Part shown: one piece after another, positions 11,912 to 23,500 of the stretch
Layout of the letters: each line of letters opens with the position of its first letter
Position numbering within the stretch: position 1 is the first letter of the stretch
NCBI GenBank assembly: GCA_964017045.1
Contig: OZ024806.1
Coordinates: 8,018,488 to 8,082,487, forward strand
Source: Omphiscola glabra
Lineage: Eukaryota; Mollusca; Gastropoda; Lymnaeidae
Direction: 5' to 3'
Length of the DNA stretch: 64,000 nucleotides
Position numbers and translations under genes: made by a program
Notes under the pieces: model-generated
Seen by the model: only the letters and a program-made list of their open reading frames with translations
Told to the model about the DNA's origin: nothing
The model's database searches: none

Positions 11912-13435
11912 AGTAATATGAACATTTTTCATCCTTGCGTTAGAGCGCTAACTTTCCTAGAAATGAAGATTTCAGAAGTCGCTAGAGTACCGTTATTTAT
12001 CTCCCGAAATAAGGCTCTGTTACGTAAATTCCTTCATATCTTGAATACATCCGTTTTAAATAACCATTAAAACTGGCTCAGATAAGGACATTTATGACCA
12101 AAAACGCACTTGGTAAGCATCTATATTAAACACTCAGAGGTGTGAAGGTGGAACATGAAGGACTTGTCCAAAAAAAAAAAAAAAATTAAAAAAATTTGGA
12201 AAGTGAAGCTGAAAAAAAATTGATGAGTTTTTGATGATTTTCATAACTGTGGGGTATTACCAGAGCAATGCTGACAGGGGAGGGTCACGTGATGGCGTTG
12301 TAAAAAAAAATCTAACGTGTTGACCTCATTTAAGCGGTCAGTTTAACGGTAATTTCTGTAAGTGACCTCGCACATCATTTCTGCCATCCATTCAATGATT
12401 TTAAAAAAAATATCGAGAGCACTGGTATCGGGAGAGGATATTAAAACAATATCGATAGAGTTGGTATCGGGGCTGGGTATATAAAAAAAGTAAGTAAAAG
12501 TGTGTTGCGTCCGTCTCACAGGTTGAAAATTAGCATTTGCTAAGTTATTATAAACGTGTATAACTATTGTTTAAAAATGGTTTTCATTTTTTTCCCCATG
12601 TCGCGGTGACCCCCATGGCGATAAGAAAAGTTAGAAGCAGACCAAAAAAAAATGGAGGTGCACCGATTTTGTGATCTGTCAAAACTTTCAAACTGTTTAT
12701 TTTATACACTGTTATATTGAGGTGAGATGTTCGTTTTTAGCAGTAATTGTGTGATTAAGGGTAGAACAACACCTGAGTTGAGTTATCGCCCCCGTTTAAC
12801 ACCTTCGCTAGCGACACCTTTGCCGACAACGCACCAAGAAAAAGGCTTTAAACAATTTTAAAACAAAGTCTTTTCTTTCCTACGCCACTATTTGAGTTGA
12901 TGTTGTCAGGGGGCGATGGTGGATATTTTCTATACTTCTGTCTACAGAATTCCTATAATTTGCAACAAAGCTGACGAGATCTAAGGCGTTTACTGACTGG
13001 AAAAATTGAGAGAATACTTCGACCCCCTCCCCCTTGCCTGGAACAACACCCTCAGCAAGCTCCACCCCTTCTCAGGGCCAATGGGAACAAAACGAGCATA
13101 AATGTGGGAACATATTCTAGAGCCATGGCCAAACTCTGTGACACCCATCCTTGGATCCCATGACAGGACACACATCACAAAACATTACAATCCCGCCTGT
13201 GATCTTCCCCGTAACACAGCGGAGAACCTTTTCTGAAGACGATGTTATAGTCCGTGTGCTGAACCAATGTTTTTTGCTCACCCTTGATTGTGTATGCTGT
13301 GGAATTAAACCCACTTTGTTTTTTGTTTTTTTATATAACTGCAAACACCACTTAACGTGTCCTTGTTTGGCGGGGTCATCGTTCCAACCGTTGTTTCTCT
13401 TGAACTTACTAACTAGCCCCCTTATTCTGGTGGAG
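11912..13435. other. No gene seen
   Basis: Mixed unique DNA. Open frames around 12880-13440 are short, lack supported splice sites and show no recognisable motif. Confidence 0.45.
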
Positions 13436-13439
13436 GTCT

Positions 13440-14250
13440 GAGATTACTCTATTATGACCCCGGCAAGGAACATTGGCTACCAGCTCCATCCGGTGAGCTG
13501 AGCCATATAACATTCTCCTCGCGCAGGTCACTTCCTCCACCCTGGCTTCCCCCGAAACATACAGCGTGAGACATTCGGACAACAGATGCGCTGGTGTTTT
13601 TGGGACCAGGCTGTGATGCCGGCATGTAGGGTCCCTGTTATTATCTAGCGCTTGAACTTACTGAAAATGTCGCATAGGAGATGGCGTCGGTGGGCCGTCG
13701 AGCGCGAGCTCTTAATGCCCCCCCCCCGGGCGCTCCCCCACACAAGCCAGCGCACTGAAGGTCTCCCCGACGCCAGCCCGTGCGGTAGGACGCCGGGAAC
13801 TTCCCCCTTGACCTAGGGGAAGCCCGGTCGACCGAGGACGCTGCGTTTAAAGCGTCCGCAGTCCCCTCTCCGTGAGTCAGGACGGTTTTGCTTCCACTCC
13901 GGGGGGTAAGTGTTGCGTTACCACCCCCCACCGCCCAAGGAGTCTTTCTTTCGGGAGGAGTAGTGGCGGGACGAAACGGTTGCCTAGGAGCGGCTTTCTC
14001 ACGGCCGCGTAGCTAAAATCATCGGCATGGGTTTTGGTCGCCACCCAAGCCTCATATCCATCAACGGCAACTAGTAATCATGTTAGTCGCCACTCCTGTT
14101 GTGTTGGGAGTCATACGTTTGGCCGGGGATTTTAGCTTCGAGAGAACAAGTCCACCCTACTAGTCTGCCACGCCACGAAGAGCAAACCCCATGTGGACGC
14201 CCCCCAAGTCTCCTCGGGGACGCTGCCGATTTCGCAGCACAGCTTGAACT
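13440..14250 (-). mobile_element. Internally deleted LINE, probably I/R1-like
   Basis: On the minus strand 13640-13440 encodes a Cys/His segment, DPTCRHHSLVPKTPAHLLSE, like the C-terminal Cys-His motif (C..C.......H.L..C) of LINEs that end after an RNase H-like region. Upstream on the same strand, 14250-13660 matches the 5'-like segment at 59510-60180 (shared gctcctaggcaaccgtttcg and tggatatgaggc). The word cttgaacttact occurs at both the junction (about 13651) and 14243, so the middle may have been lost between short direct repeats. Clade assignment is tentative. Confidence 0.5.
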
Positions 14251-14632
14251 TACTAGAAGGTTCTAACTAGACTTTGGCAATTCTCGCTTGCTATTCTAGA
14301 CTGAAAACTTCGAATCTTGGAACGTCGTTCCACTCCTCCCCCATCCCCCCCCCCCCCATATTCTATGAATAAGACGTACCAAAGTTACAGGAGACACAAG
14401 ACCTATAAGACTTACAAGACTTGCCAGATTTTCACTGCGTATGTTTGGATTGTTATTTTCGACCATTCTCTTACCATACGCATTCCTGCGCTGTCAGTTA
14501 ATGGCGTTTTCGTGCCCATACTATATTTGATTGTGTACGTTAATATAAAAAAAGTAACAGTATAAATAAACTGGAGTTAGCACAAAACAACGACACACAG
14601 CAGTTATATTTATTTGTTGATTTGATGTAGGA

Positions 14633-14960
14633 CAGCGGTTCTCAACTTGTGGGTCGCGACCCCTTTGTGGGACGCACCACCCTTTCCCAAGGGTCGCCTA
14701 AGACCACCTGAAAACACATAAGCTCTATAGTTATGAAGTATAACCGAAAATAATTTTGAAGCTGGGGGTTGCCACAACACGATGAACTGTATTAAAGGGT
14801 CGCGGCCATAGGAAGGTTGATAACCACTGGCCTAAGGCCTAAGACCATCGGAAAACACATATTTATGAAGTAGCAACGAAAATAATTTTATGGTTGGGGT
14901 CACCAGAACATGAGGAACTGTATTAAAGGGTCGCGGCACTAGGAAGGTTGAGAACCACTG
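14633..14960. mobile_element. SPIN-like hAT MITE, composite, perfect target duplication
   Basis: Starts CAGCGGTTCTCAACTTG and ends GAGAACCACTG, with the perfect 8-bp duplication atgtagga at 14625-14632 and 14961-14968. Inside, the right half (gtcgcctaagacc ... aggaaggttg) appears twice, so this 328-bp copy looks like two element halves joined. The ends match the SPIN hAT family as I remember its consensus. Confidence 0.85.
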
Positions 14961-15057
14961 ATGTAGGAGCAGGTAGTGGGTGGTGGTAGCAATCTCGGCA
15001 CTAAATATAATCTATTTAAAATTAGGACCTGTTGCTTCGGCCGTTTTAGTAGAGTTG

Positions 15058-15332
15058 TTTTTTTCACCAACGATCACCATCATGGTTGAGACCAACGATC
15101 ACCATCATGGATGAGCCGACGACCACCATCGTGGATGAGACCAACGATCACCATCATGGATGAGCCGACGACACCATCGTGGATGAGACCAACGACCACC
15201 ATCATGGATGAGCCGACGACCACCATCTTGGATGAGACCAACGACCACCATCATGGATGAGCCGACGACACCATCGTGGATGAAACCAACGACCACCATC
15301 ATGGATGAGCCGACGATCACCATCGTGGATAG
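15058..15332. repeat. 48-49-bp minisatellite, about 5.5 copies
   Basis: Units alternate between gatgagaccaacgaccacc and gatgagccgacgaccacc half-repeats of about 24 bp, giving a 48-49-bp higher-order period. Confidence 0.93.
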
Positions 15333-16815
15333 TGCATCATGCAAGCACGCACGACAAACATTGAAAAGATCTGTTTAAAAAAACACTCACACACACACAC
15401 CCAAACTATTCAGTAGAACGAGACGCATTAGCATCTACCTGGCCGTCTTACCTGTGCCAATGCCGTAAGAGGGAAACTAAAATCTTTACTGGTCAATAAA
15501 ATATAATGTTAAGTGTAGGAATTGATGGGGATATTTTGTTTGAAGACGACGCCGAGGTTGCTCAAAACATCTTTGTAATCGATCTTACTCCCACTCCCCA
15601 CGCACAACCCCCACCCACCCCCACCTCTTGAAGTTTGAGAGACCTTGTCATGTTGGTCCCGATCAAGGGAGGCCATAACTGACACGCGTCTTCTTTGTGA
15701 GGTTGGAGTTGCGCCTACAGAATCGATGCGTGGTCTCTGTGTTGTTTTGTTGTGGACGACACAAATTACCCGACACAACACATAAAACCCCAAAAATTTG
15801 GCAAGAGATAAGACAAAGCCATCATTTTTGGTCTCAACAAGCCAGCAGTTGTGTTTGGTCTCAAATCCCTCGCGCGCGCACACACACACACATACAAAGT
15901 AAACCCCACCCCACTGGTCTCTATTCGTGAGGTCAAATTAATGCCGTTTTAAGAGATTGGTCTTCTTTGGACATATCAGTTTCTGGATGATGTTGTTACA
16001 TGAAGCTGCAAGATTTAAAATAAAATGACGATATCCAGGAGTATGAGGTAATAAATGTTTACCCCCTCAGTATTGTCGTGTCAATGTTGAAGAGGGTTCT
16101 CACAAACAAACTAGCAAGGAGGCCGAATGACAATCCTTTAAAAAAGAATTGTAAAGAATTTTTTTAGACATAATTTCTCTTGATGAGACACCAGTCCCTT
16201 TTAGAAAGTTGTTGTGGGGGGGGGACAGTTTTGTTTCAGGGAAATATTATTTTTTACATTGGACGAGACAAGTCATTGAAGATGGGTGATATCCACCTAG
16301 TATCCATCAGTTTGAACAAAAACGACAATGTTAAGCTCCAACAGAATCTTGAATCTGTCATATGTATAACCATTCTTCCCACAGAACTCACTCCCCTCAG
16401 TATCACCCCATATTCCCCAACCTTCTCACATTGATTAATACACCTCCACAAGCCCCCTTCGCAATCTCCTAAATCAGACATTCCTCTTGTTCCCTCCACG
16501 GATTCCCCCCCCCCCTCCACCACCCAATTTACCCGTCCAACCACGCCATATCATTCTCGCGCTTCCTTACGCTTGCCAGGCTCATGAGCAATCAGGTTAG
16601 TGATAGTGCCTAACTAATTGATTTACGTCAACTGCTTCGGAGAAGACAACGGTAACTGTAACCCTTATTGTCTTGTTTCGGTTGAATTCTGTTTTTAAAA
16701 TTAAACTCCTGGCCCCGGAGGGGGGGGGGGGAAGGAGGGGGGGGGGGTTGGCCTACAAAAAATCCTGGCCGACTAAGATTAGGATCGTCATTGTTCTTTT
16801 TATAGAAAGCGGTTG
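15333..16815. other. No gene seen
   Basis: Contains short CA runs (near 15386-15399 and 15877-15892), a poly(C) run near 16507-16515 and two G runs at 16719-16747. No supported exon. Confidence 0.45.
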
Positions 16816-16947
16816 CGGATGGGGATGGGGATGGGGATGGGGATGGCGATGGGGATGGGGATGGGGATGGGGATGGGGATGGGGATGGCGATGGGGATGG
16901 GGATGGCGATGGGGATGGGGATGGGGATGGGGATGGGGATGGGGCGG
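16816..16947. repeat. Hexanucleotide repeat (GGGGAT)n
   Basis: About 22 copies of GGGGAT with a few GGCGAT variants, so G4-tracts recur every six bases on the plus strand. The GWGWG open frame here only reflects the repeat. Confidence 0.97.
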
Positions 16948-17414
16948 TTTCAGTTCGATTCCGTCAAACCGATTGTTACAGTTTGACTTCTCTAAAGAAC
17001 CAGTTGTTATAAAATGTCAAAATAATAATGATAATAAACAATTAAAAACATGCGAACACACTGACAAAGTTGTCTGTAACCCCCAAACTATCGAACTGGT
17101 TGTTGTTTGATTGGCAGCACGCCCCTGTTAAGAGACAGACTTACATCACGTGTTGGATTCGACCAATCAGACAACAGGCTCGCTGCCCTGGCGATCTTCT
17201 TGAGTATTTAAAGAAAAAAAAATGCATTACTTTTTAAATTTAAATTTCATGCATTTATTAAGAACGACAAAAGTGGTACAACAACCAGGAACGCCTTCGC
17301 TGTTGGGAAGAGGGGGGGGGGGGGTTTCGGAAAATCGACGCCCCTGCATAAAATTAGATTATAGTATACGACAGTAGAATGTTCAATAAGATTGAGGTGT
17401 TTAAGATGTTATTC

Positions 17415-18265
17415 AAATAAACAAACTTAACCTTAGGAGAGAAGCTCAAAATTTGTAGACAAACTTAACATTTGGAGACAAGCTCAACATTTGTAGACAA
17501 ACTTAACCTTTGGAGACAAGCTCAACATTTGTACACAAACTTAACCTTAGGAGAGAAGCTCAACATTTGTAGACAAACTTAATCTTAGGAGACAAACTCA
17601 ACATTTGTAGACAAACTTAACCATAGGAGACAAACTCAACATTTGTAGACAAACTTAACCTTAGGAGACAAACTCAACATTTGTAGACAAACTTAACCTT
17701 AGGAGACAAACTCAACATTTGTAGACAAACTTAAACTTTGGAAAGAAACTCAACATTTGTAGACAAACTTAACCTTTGGAGACAAACTCAACATTTGTAG
17801 ACAAACTTAACCTTTGGAGACAAACTCAACATTTGTAGACAAACTTAACCTTTGGAGACAAACTCAACATTTGTAGCGAAACTTAACCTTTGGAGACAAA
17901 CTCAACATTTGTAGACAAACTTAACCTTAGGAGACAAGCTCAACATTTGTAGACAAACTTAACCTTAGGAGACAAGCTCAACATTTGTAGACAAACTTAA
18001 CCTTTGGAGACAAACTCAACATTTGTAGACAAACTTAACCTTTTGGAGACAAACTCAACATTTGTAGACAAACTTAACCTTTTGGAGACAAACTCAACAT
18101 TTGTAGACAAACTTAACCTTTTGGAGACAAACTCAACATTTGTAGACAAACTTAACCTTTGGAGACAAACTCAACATTTGTAGACAAACTTAACCTTTGG
18201 AGACAAACTCAACATTTGTACACAAGTTCAACATTTGTACACAGGTTCAACATTTGTACACAAGC
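17415..18265. repeat. 38-bp minisatellite, about 22 copies
   Basis: Units contain ttgtagacaaacttaacct and ggagacaaactcaacat. Variants such as gaccttag versus acctttgg and a one-base insertion (ccttttgg) occur in runs of neighbouring copies. The right end decays into short acatttgtacacaagttc repeats. Confidence 0.97.
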
Positions 18266-18738
18266 TCTGTTGCTTAAGGTATTTTTAAAAAAAAACTGGA
18301 ATACCATCAATCATCAGAACGAGGTTAAAAAAAAAATTATTAAAATCTCCAAAAAATTCAAAAAGTAAAATAAAATAAAATAACAATACTATAATTTAAT
18401 TTTTTTTAAAACCCAAAATATTTCAAGATAATGTTACATATTAATAAGAAGAACACATCCTTGTTTTTTTTTTTAATGTTGGCTAAAAGTAGCTTTTTGA
18501 GAAAAAAAAGTCGTTGGTATTGGCTAAACAGTATTTTTTTTTTAAAGTTGATTTTGGCTATTGTAGTTTAAAAATTCGAAATAAGATTTAAAAAACCCAT
18601 GGACTTCTTAGGCCGTGTTGCCTCTTTCTTCGCTTTGTGTGTTGTGAGCAATTGATTATTTTCAAGTCATCACAACCTTGCCCCGGCTTTGTCCCCGTCC
18701 CTGGTGTTGATCACACAGAAACAAGAGTCTAAAATCTT
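18266..18738. other. Low-complexity AT-rich spacer between two minisatellites
   Basis: A/T runs and near-duplicate words (ttggctaaaagtagc / ttggctaaacagta); no gene seen. Confidence 0.5.
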
Positions 18739-19345
18739 GACGTTGATGGCCTGTGTATAGATCTCACATAGTCACCTAGAGTTGATGGCCTCTGTATAGA
18801 TCTCACCTAGTCACGTAGAGTTGATGGCCTGTGTATAGATCTCACCTAGTCACGTAGAGTTGATGGCCTGTGTATAGATCTCACCTAGTCACGTAGAGTT
18901 GATGGCCTCTGTATAGATCTCACCTAGTCACGTAGAGTTGATGGCCTGTGTATATATCTCACCTAGTCACGTAGAGTTGATGGCCTCTGTATAGATCTCA
19001 CCTAGTCACGTAGAGTTGATGGCCTCTGTATAGATCTCACCTAGTCACGTAGAGTTGATGGCCTCTGTATAGATCTCACCTAGTCACGTAGAGTTGATGG
19101 CCTGTGTATAGATCTCACCTAGTCACGTAGAGTTGATGGCCTGTGTATAGATCTCACCTAGTCACGTAGAGTTGATGGCCTGTGTATAGATCTCACCTAG
19201 TCACTTAGAGTTGATGGCCTCTGTATAGATCTCACCTAGTCACGTAGAGTTGATGGCCTGTGTATAGATCTCACCTAGTCACGTAGAGTTGCTTGGGTCA
19301 GCGTAAAGGTGAAGTGCGTTGATGGCCTGTGTATAGATCTCATCT
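18739..19345. repeat. 39-bp minisatellite, about 15 copies
   Basis: Units contain gttgatggcctctgtataga and tctcacctagtcacgtaga; most copies are nearly identical, differing mainly at ctctg/ctgtg. The right end continues into a longer variant unit with gcttgggtcagcgtaaag (twice). Confidence 0.97.
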
Positions 19346-19903
19346 TGTCACGTAGAGGTGCTTGGGTCAGCGTAAAGATGAAGTGCGTGGATGGGAAAAC
19401 GTGGGGACGTTAAAGAAAATTAGCCTTTAAAGCAAGACAAAAACTTTGAGAAAATTTGGGTAGGACAATGTGTGGACGTAAAGAAATTTTGGAGAAGACA
19501 CAGACGTAAGCAAAGTTTGGACAAGATGTGGGCGTAAAGAAAATTAGGATAAGACACAATATGGTCGTTAAGAAAGTAAAGATCGGCGAAGGAAAATTTA
19601 TTACGTATCGATCACATTATAGAAATTTGTGTAGTTCGAAAATTAAGAAAATTCTAATGCTACATTTAATTATTAAAGAGTTCATGAACGTTCACAAAGT
19701 TTGCGTTTTGCACAGAAGTGGCTAAGATCTCCTAAAAAAATGTTGCCTAGACGAGTCCTCAATGGATCATTACAAATTAGAATAAAATAACTTCGTTCAA
19801 ATAACCTTTCGCGTCTGTTACATTGCATGGTTACAATACATTCATTTACTACAACGATCTAAAGCAAATAAAAACTCTCAATTAAAAAGAAATATTTTTC
19901 AAC
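19346..19903. other. 3' flank of the EGF/VWD gene; no gene seen
   Basis: Degenerate repeats around gacgtaaagaaa (19400-19560), otherwise AT-rich. The polyadenylation site of the minus-strand gene should fall near the right end. Confidence 0.5.
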
Positions 19904-19909
19904 TTTATT
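19904..19909 (-). terminator. Polyadenylation signal AATAAA of the EGF/VWD gene
   Basis: TTTATT on the plus strand reads AATAAA on the minus strand, 34 bases beyond the stop codon at 19943. The spacing suits a short 3'UTR. Confidence 0.7.
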
Positions 19910-19942
19910 GCCAGAGCCGATATTACCCCCAAACCATAGAGA

Positions 19943-20535
19943 TTACCAGCGACAACCAAACTCCACAAAGGCTTTCAATGCTGGGATGACGTCCTTCAAA
20001 TGCCAGCATCTTTCTTTCAGCTTGGCGTGTACGTGCTTACACGCTTTCACGTCGTCGTTGCAGAAAAATCTGGCACTCTCCAGCAGTATGTTCACGACGC
20101 TAAGGATTCCGTCCTTCTCGGAGACGCATTTGCTAAATTTAGGCACACGCGTCATAAACCCAGCCAATGAGGAGAAGGCGTTGCGGGCGACCCCGGGGCA
20201 ATCCCTCAGGACCTTCTTCAGCTCTGTTAGGCTGGCCGGTTTGCGCGGGTAGTGGATCGGCCCGCTGTTGATGAGGGAGTGGAAGGTCAGGGCGTCCTCG
20301 AGGTTGGCGATGCGGGTAGACGCCTGGATGGAGTGGAGCCGCTGGTCAAAACTCAAGCAGAGGGGTTCCTTGTGGTGGGGCCAGTTGGTGAACTGCGGCT
20401 GGAAGAGTCTGTCTATGGTCACCCAAATCCCTAGTAATACGAAACGAAATATATCTTGTTACTTTCGCAACTAATATAATGTTCTATTTAAAATATGTAA
20501 TGTTGTATTGTGACAGAAGAATTACATGCAGTATA

Positions 20536-20583
<48 letters not shown>

Positions 20584-23500
20584 GATACCAATGCTAGTGA
20601 TATAAACGATATTCAATATAAAAACATTATATATATATATAATTACATTTATTTAAAGAAAACAAAATCGCACCGATGGAAATAAATACGATATCAACCT
20701 ACAGCACAGCAAGAGTGAACAAGTGTAATACTTTTAAGATACAGATAATACATTAAAAACACATTGAGAGAAATTTGAGAGACCCACAGAAAAGAAATTC
20801 TAGATATTGCATCACGTGATGGCATTCTTTAGAAAGAAATTAGAACGTGTTGAAAACTAAACAACCTTTTCCCAATCAAGGGAGGGGTCGGTCAAAGGGG
20901 GGGGGGTGGCGCTACAAATTTAATCGGCGACGTCCCTACCTAATACCTAAAAAAACGGGGGAAGGGGGTTGTGGACGCATTAGCTCTACGTTGAGCTACA
21001 ACTAGTTCAAGACGTAGGCTATACGACGTTGAGCTACAACTAGTTCAAGACATAGTCTACACTGTATAATGTTGCACCATTTTTCAATGTTTTTTTTTAA
21101 TTTTAAAAAAGAACAATTAAAAAAAAAAAAAAAAACTTTTGTTATTATTAAATTTAAATGTCAAGTTGTGCATTGAATAATTTGAGAATAATAAATCTTA
21201 ACGGGATAAAAACATCTGAGTTGTATTGGCACCATATTGAATAGTGACGTGTACTGATGCTGTATTTTTTTGGATGGCTTTTAAGCTGTCAGGAAGCGTA
21301 GGAAATTAATTAGCATCGCGTCCTATTCCTACCAACAATTTTCTAACAAGCGTACGAAATTAATACCGTAAGTTAATACCAGTCAGAATCAAGAGCAAAC
21401 TAAAAACCCTAATTACGAAATGTGGAGCAAAAGCAAGTCGATTTTGCAGCTCACTCTTAAGCAATTAAGTAAACATCTCTTATGTATGTTACGCTTCTGG
21501 TGTGACCCGTGGACTGCTCCCATTTCAGCATGCTTCCTAACAAGCTGTCTGCTCCCTATTCAGCGTATTTGGTATTGAGAGTATATTGCAAATAATTATA
21601 AATGTTCAATAGCGCGCAAAATACATTTCCCGATAACTACGCTAAATGATATATTTTGTTATTTAACGCAGCTGCGTTTGGTGCGTAATATTTAATTTTC
21701 GGACAATGAAAATTGTCTCAATTTAAGTATGGTGTAAAAAATATTCGGTTTAAAAGTGGTTGGGGCGTCAGAATATATAAATATATTTCATATAATATAT
21801 AAATTCACGCATTGCTGCCGCCAATGTTTGGCGGGCTATATCTAGTAGATGGGAAGTTCAAGCATTGCTGTCGCCAATGTTTGGCGGGGTATATCTAGTA
21901 GATGGGAAGTTCACGCATTGCTGTCGCCAATGTTTGGCGGGCTATATCTAGTAGATGGGAAGTTCACGCATTGTTGCCGCCAATGTTTGGCGGGCTATAT
22001 CTAGTAGATGGGAAGTTCACGCATTGCTGCCGCCAATGTTTGGCGGGCTATATCTAGTAGATGGGAAGTTCACGCATTGCTGTCGCCAATGTTTGGCGGG
22101 CTATATCTAGTAGATGGGAAGTTCACGCATTGCTGCCGCCAATGTTTGGCGGGCTATATCTAGTTAAATAATTAATTTTGATGCACAATTTCAAGGGGAT
22201 TTAATGTAATTTAACGACACTTACAAAGTTTTACTCCTTAACTCCCTTTTAGGTGGGCAATATCCGCTCGGAAATTATTATTATATGCATGTAATATAAT
22301 TAACTCCCAGTTAGTGGAGCTGATAGTCACACATGATCATGTATTGTATCAACGAGGAACCACCTGAGAATAACGTGATACGTATCATTGTACTGCCGTG
22401 TGTGCCGCTGTTGTACTGCCTTGTGTGCCGCTGTTACAGATTCCTTCCCATAAATTACGGTGCTCGGCGACGGGCTCCAACGAGAGAAAGATGATACCAT
22501 GCTTATCTCAGCGACCCGGATGTAAAAATATTTATCCTGAACACTTGACATGTCGGATGACGCCATGACAGTTTATGTAAAGCACCTTCCCTTATCGGCT
22601 CATCTGGGTTGGAGGGGGGGGGGGTGTATGACGTCATACAAAAGAACGAGAAGCATCCCCCATTTTGTCAATTAGAATTTTAATAGTAAATTAACAGCTT
22701 TAAAAAAAATGTGTATTCCATGTCGTTATTATTAAATCTGTGCTTCCCGCTTGCGTGAATTCACGTCCAGGTCGAAAAATGTTAGATAATAATTGATGGA
22801 CTGCATTCAAGTTGTGTAAATGAAATATAAGAACGTGGTATGCTAAACTTGAATTCATAGGCAGGACAAAGATATTGACGTTTCGGCTTATAGCCTTCGT
22901 CAGGAAACAAGACAAAGAGAAGCGTCGAATTCTAAAAAGAGCAAGTGACGAAAAGGTTAGGACAAATACATACAAATAGTAAATTTCAGAGATTAAAAGA
23001 TAATAATTGATGTGAAAATGTTGACATCACGAGAAGCTGTTAGAAACCATAAGTCGTAAGCTATATATAGAATCAAAATTGTGTATATTGTAATCATGCA
23101 CAGACTGGTGAATATGATTCTAAAATGATGAACATGATGGACATGATGAACATGATGGACATGATGAACATGATGAACATGATGAACATGATGGACATGA
23201 TGAACATGATGAACATGATGAACATGATGAACATGATGAACATGATGAACATGATTCCGAGTAGCAGGTGATCAGTGATGTTGTTTTGTCTTTTTTACAA
23301 CGGATAAAAAGTTGAAAGGGAAATGACGCAACACATTTATAAGTCTTGGAAATATTTTGCAAAAAAAATTGTGAAGCACCACACACACACACACAAATCT
23401 TTTTGGATGTATCCGCGGCCTATGTAGATTGAAGGATGTATCACTCCGCGAAGGGAGGAAGAGACTGCTCACCTGCTTTTACGGCCCTGTTCTCCGGATT

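Noticed and set aside
12880..13441. Cluster of overlapping 60-96-codon frames
   Set aside because: No shared frame, no splice signals, no recognisable motif.
16673..17110. GWGWG-rich open frame
   Set aside because: Translation of a (GGGGAT)n repeat.
19943..20430. Plus-strand frames across this interval
   Set aside because: Antisense to the last exon of the EGF/VWD gene, which has a stop, a polyadenylation signal and a matching acceptor.
23120..23392. Ser/Cys-rich minus-strand frame that looks like a small Cys-rich peptide
   Set aside because: Produced by the 9-bp GATGAACAT repeat in an intron.
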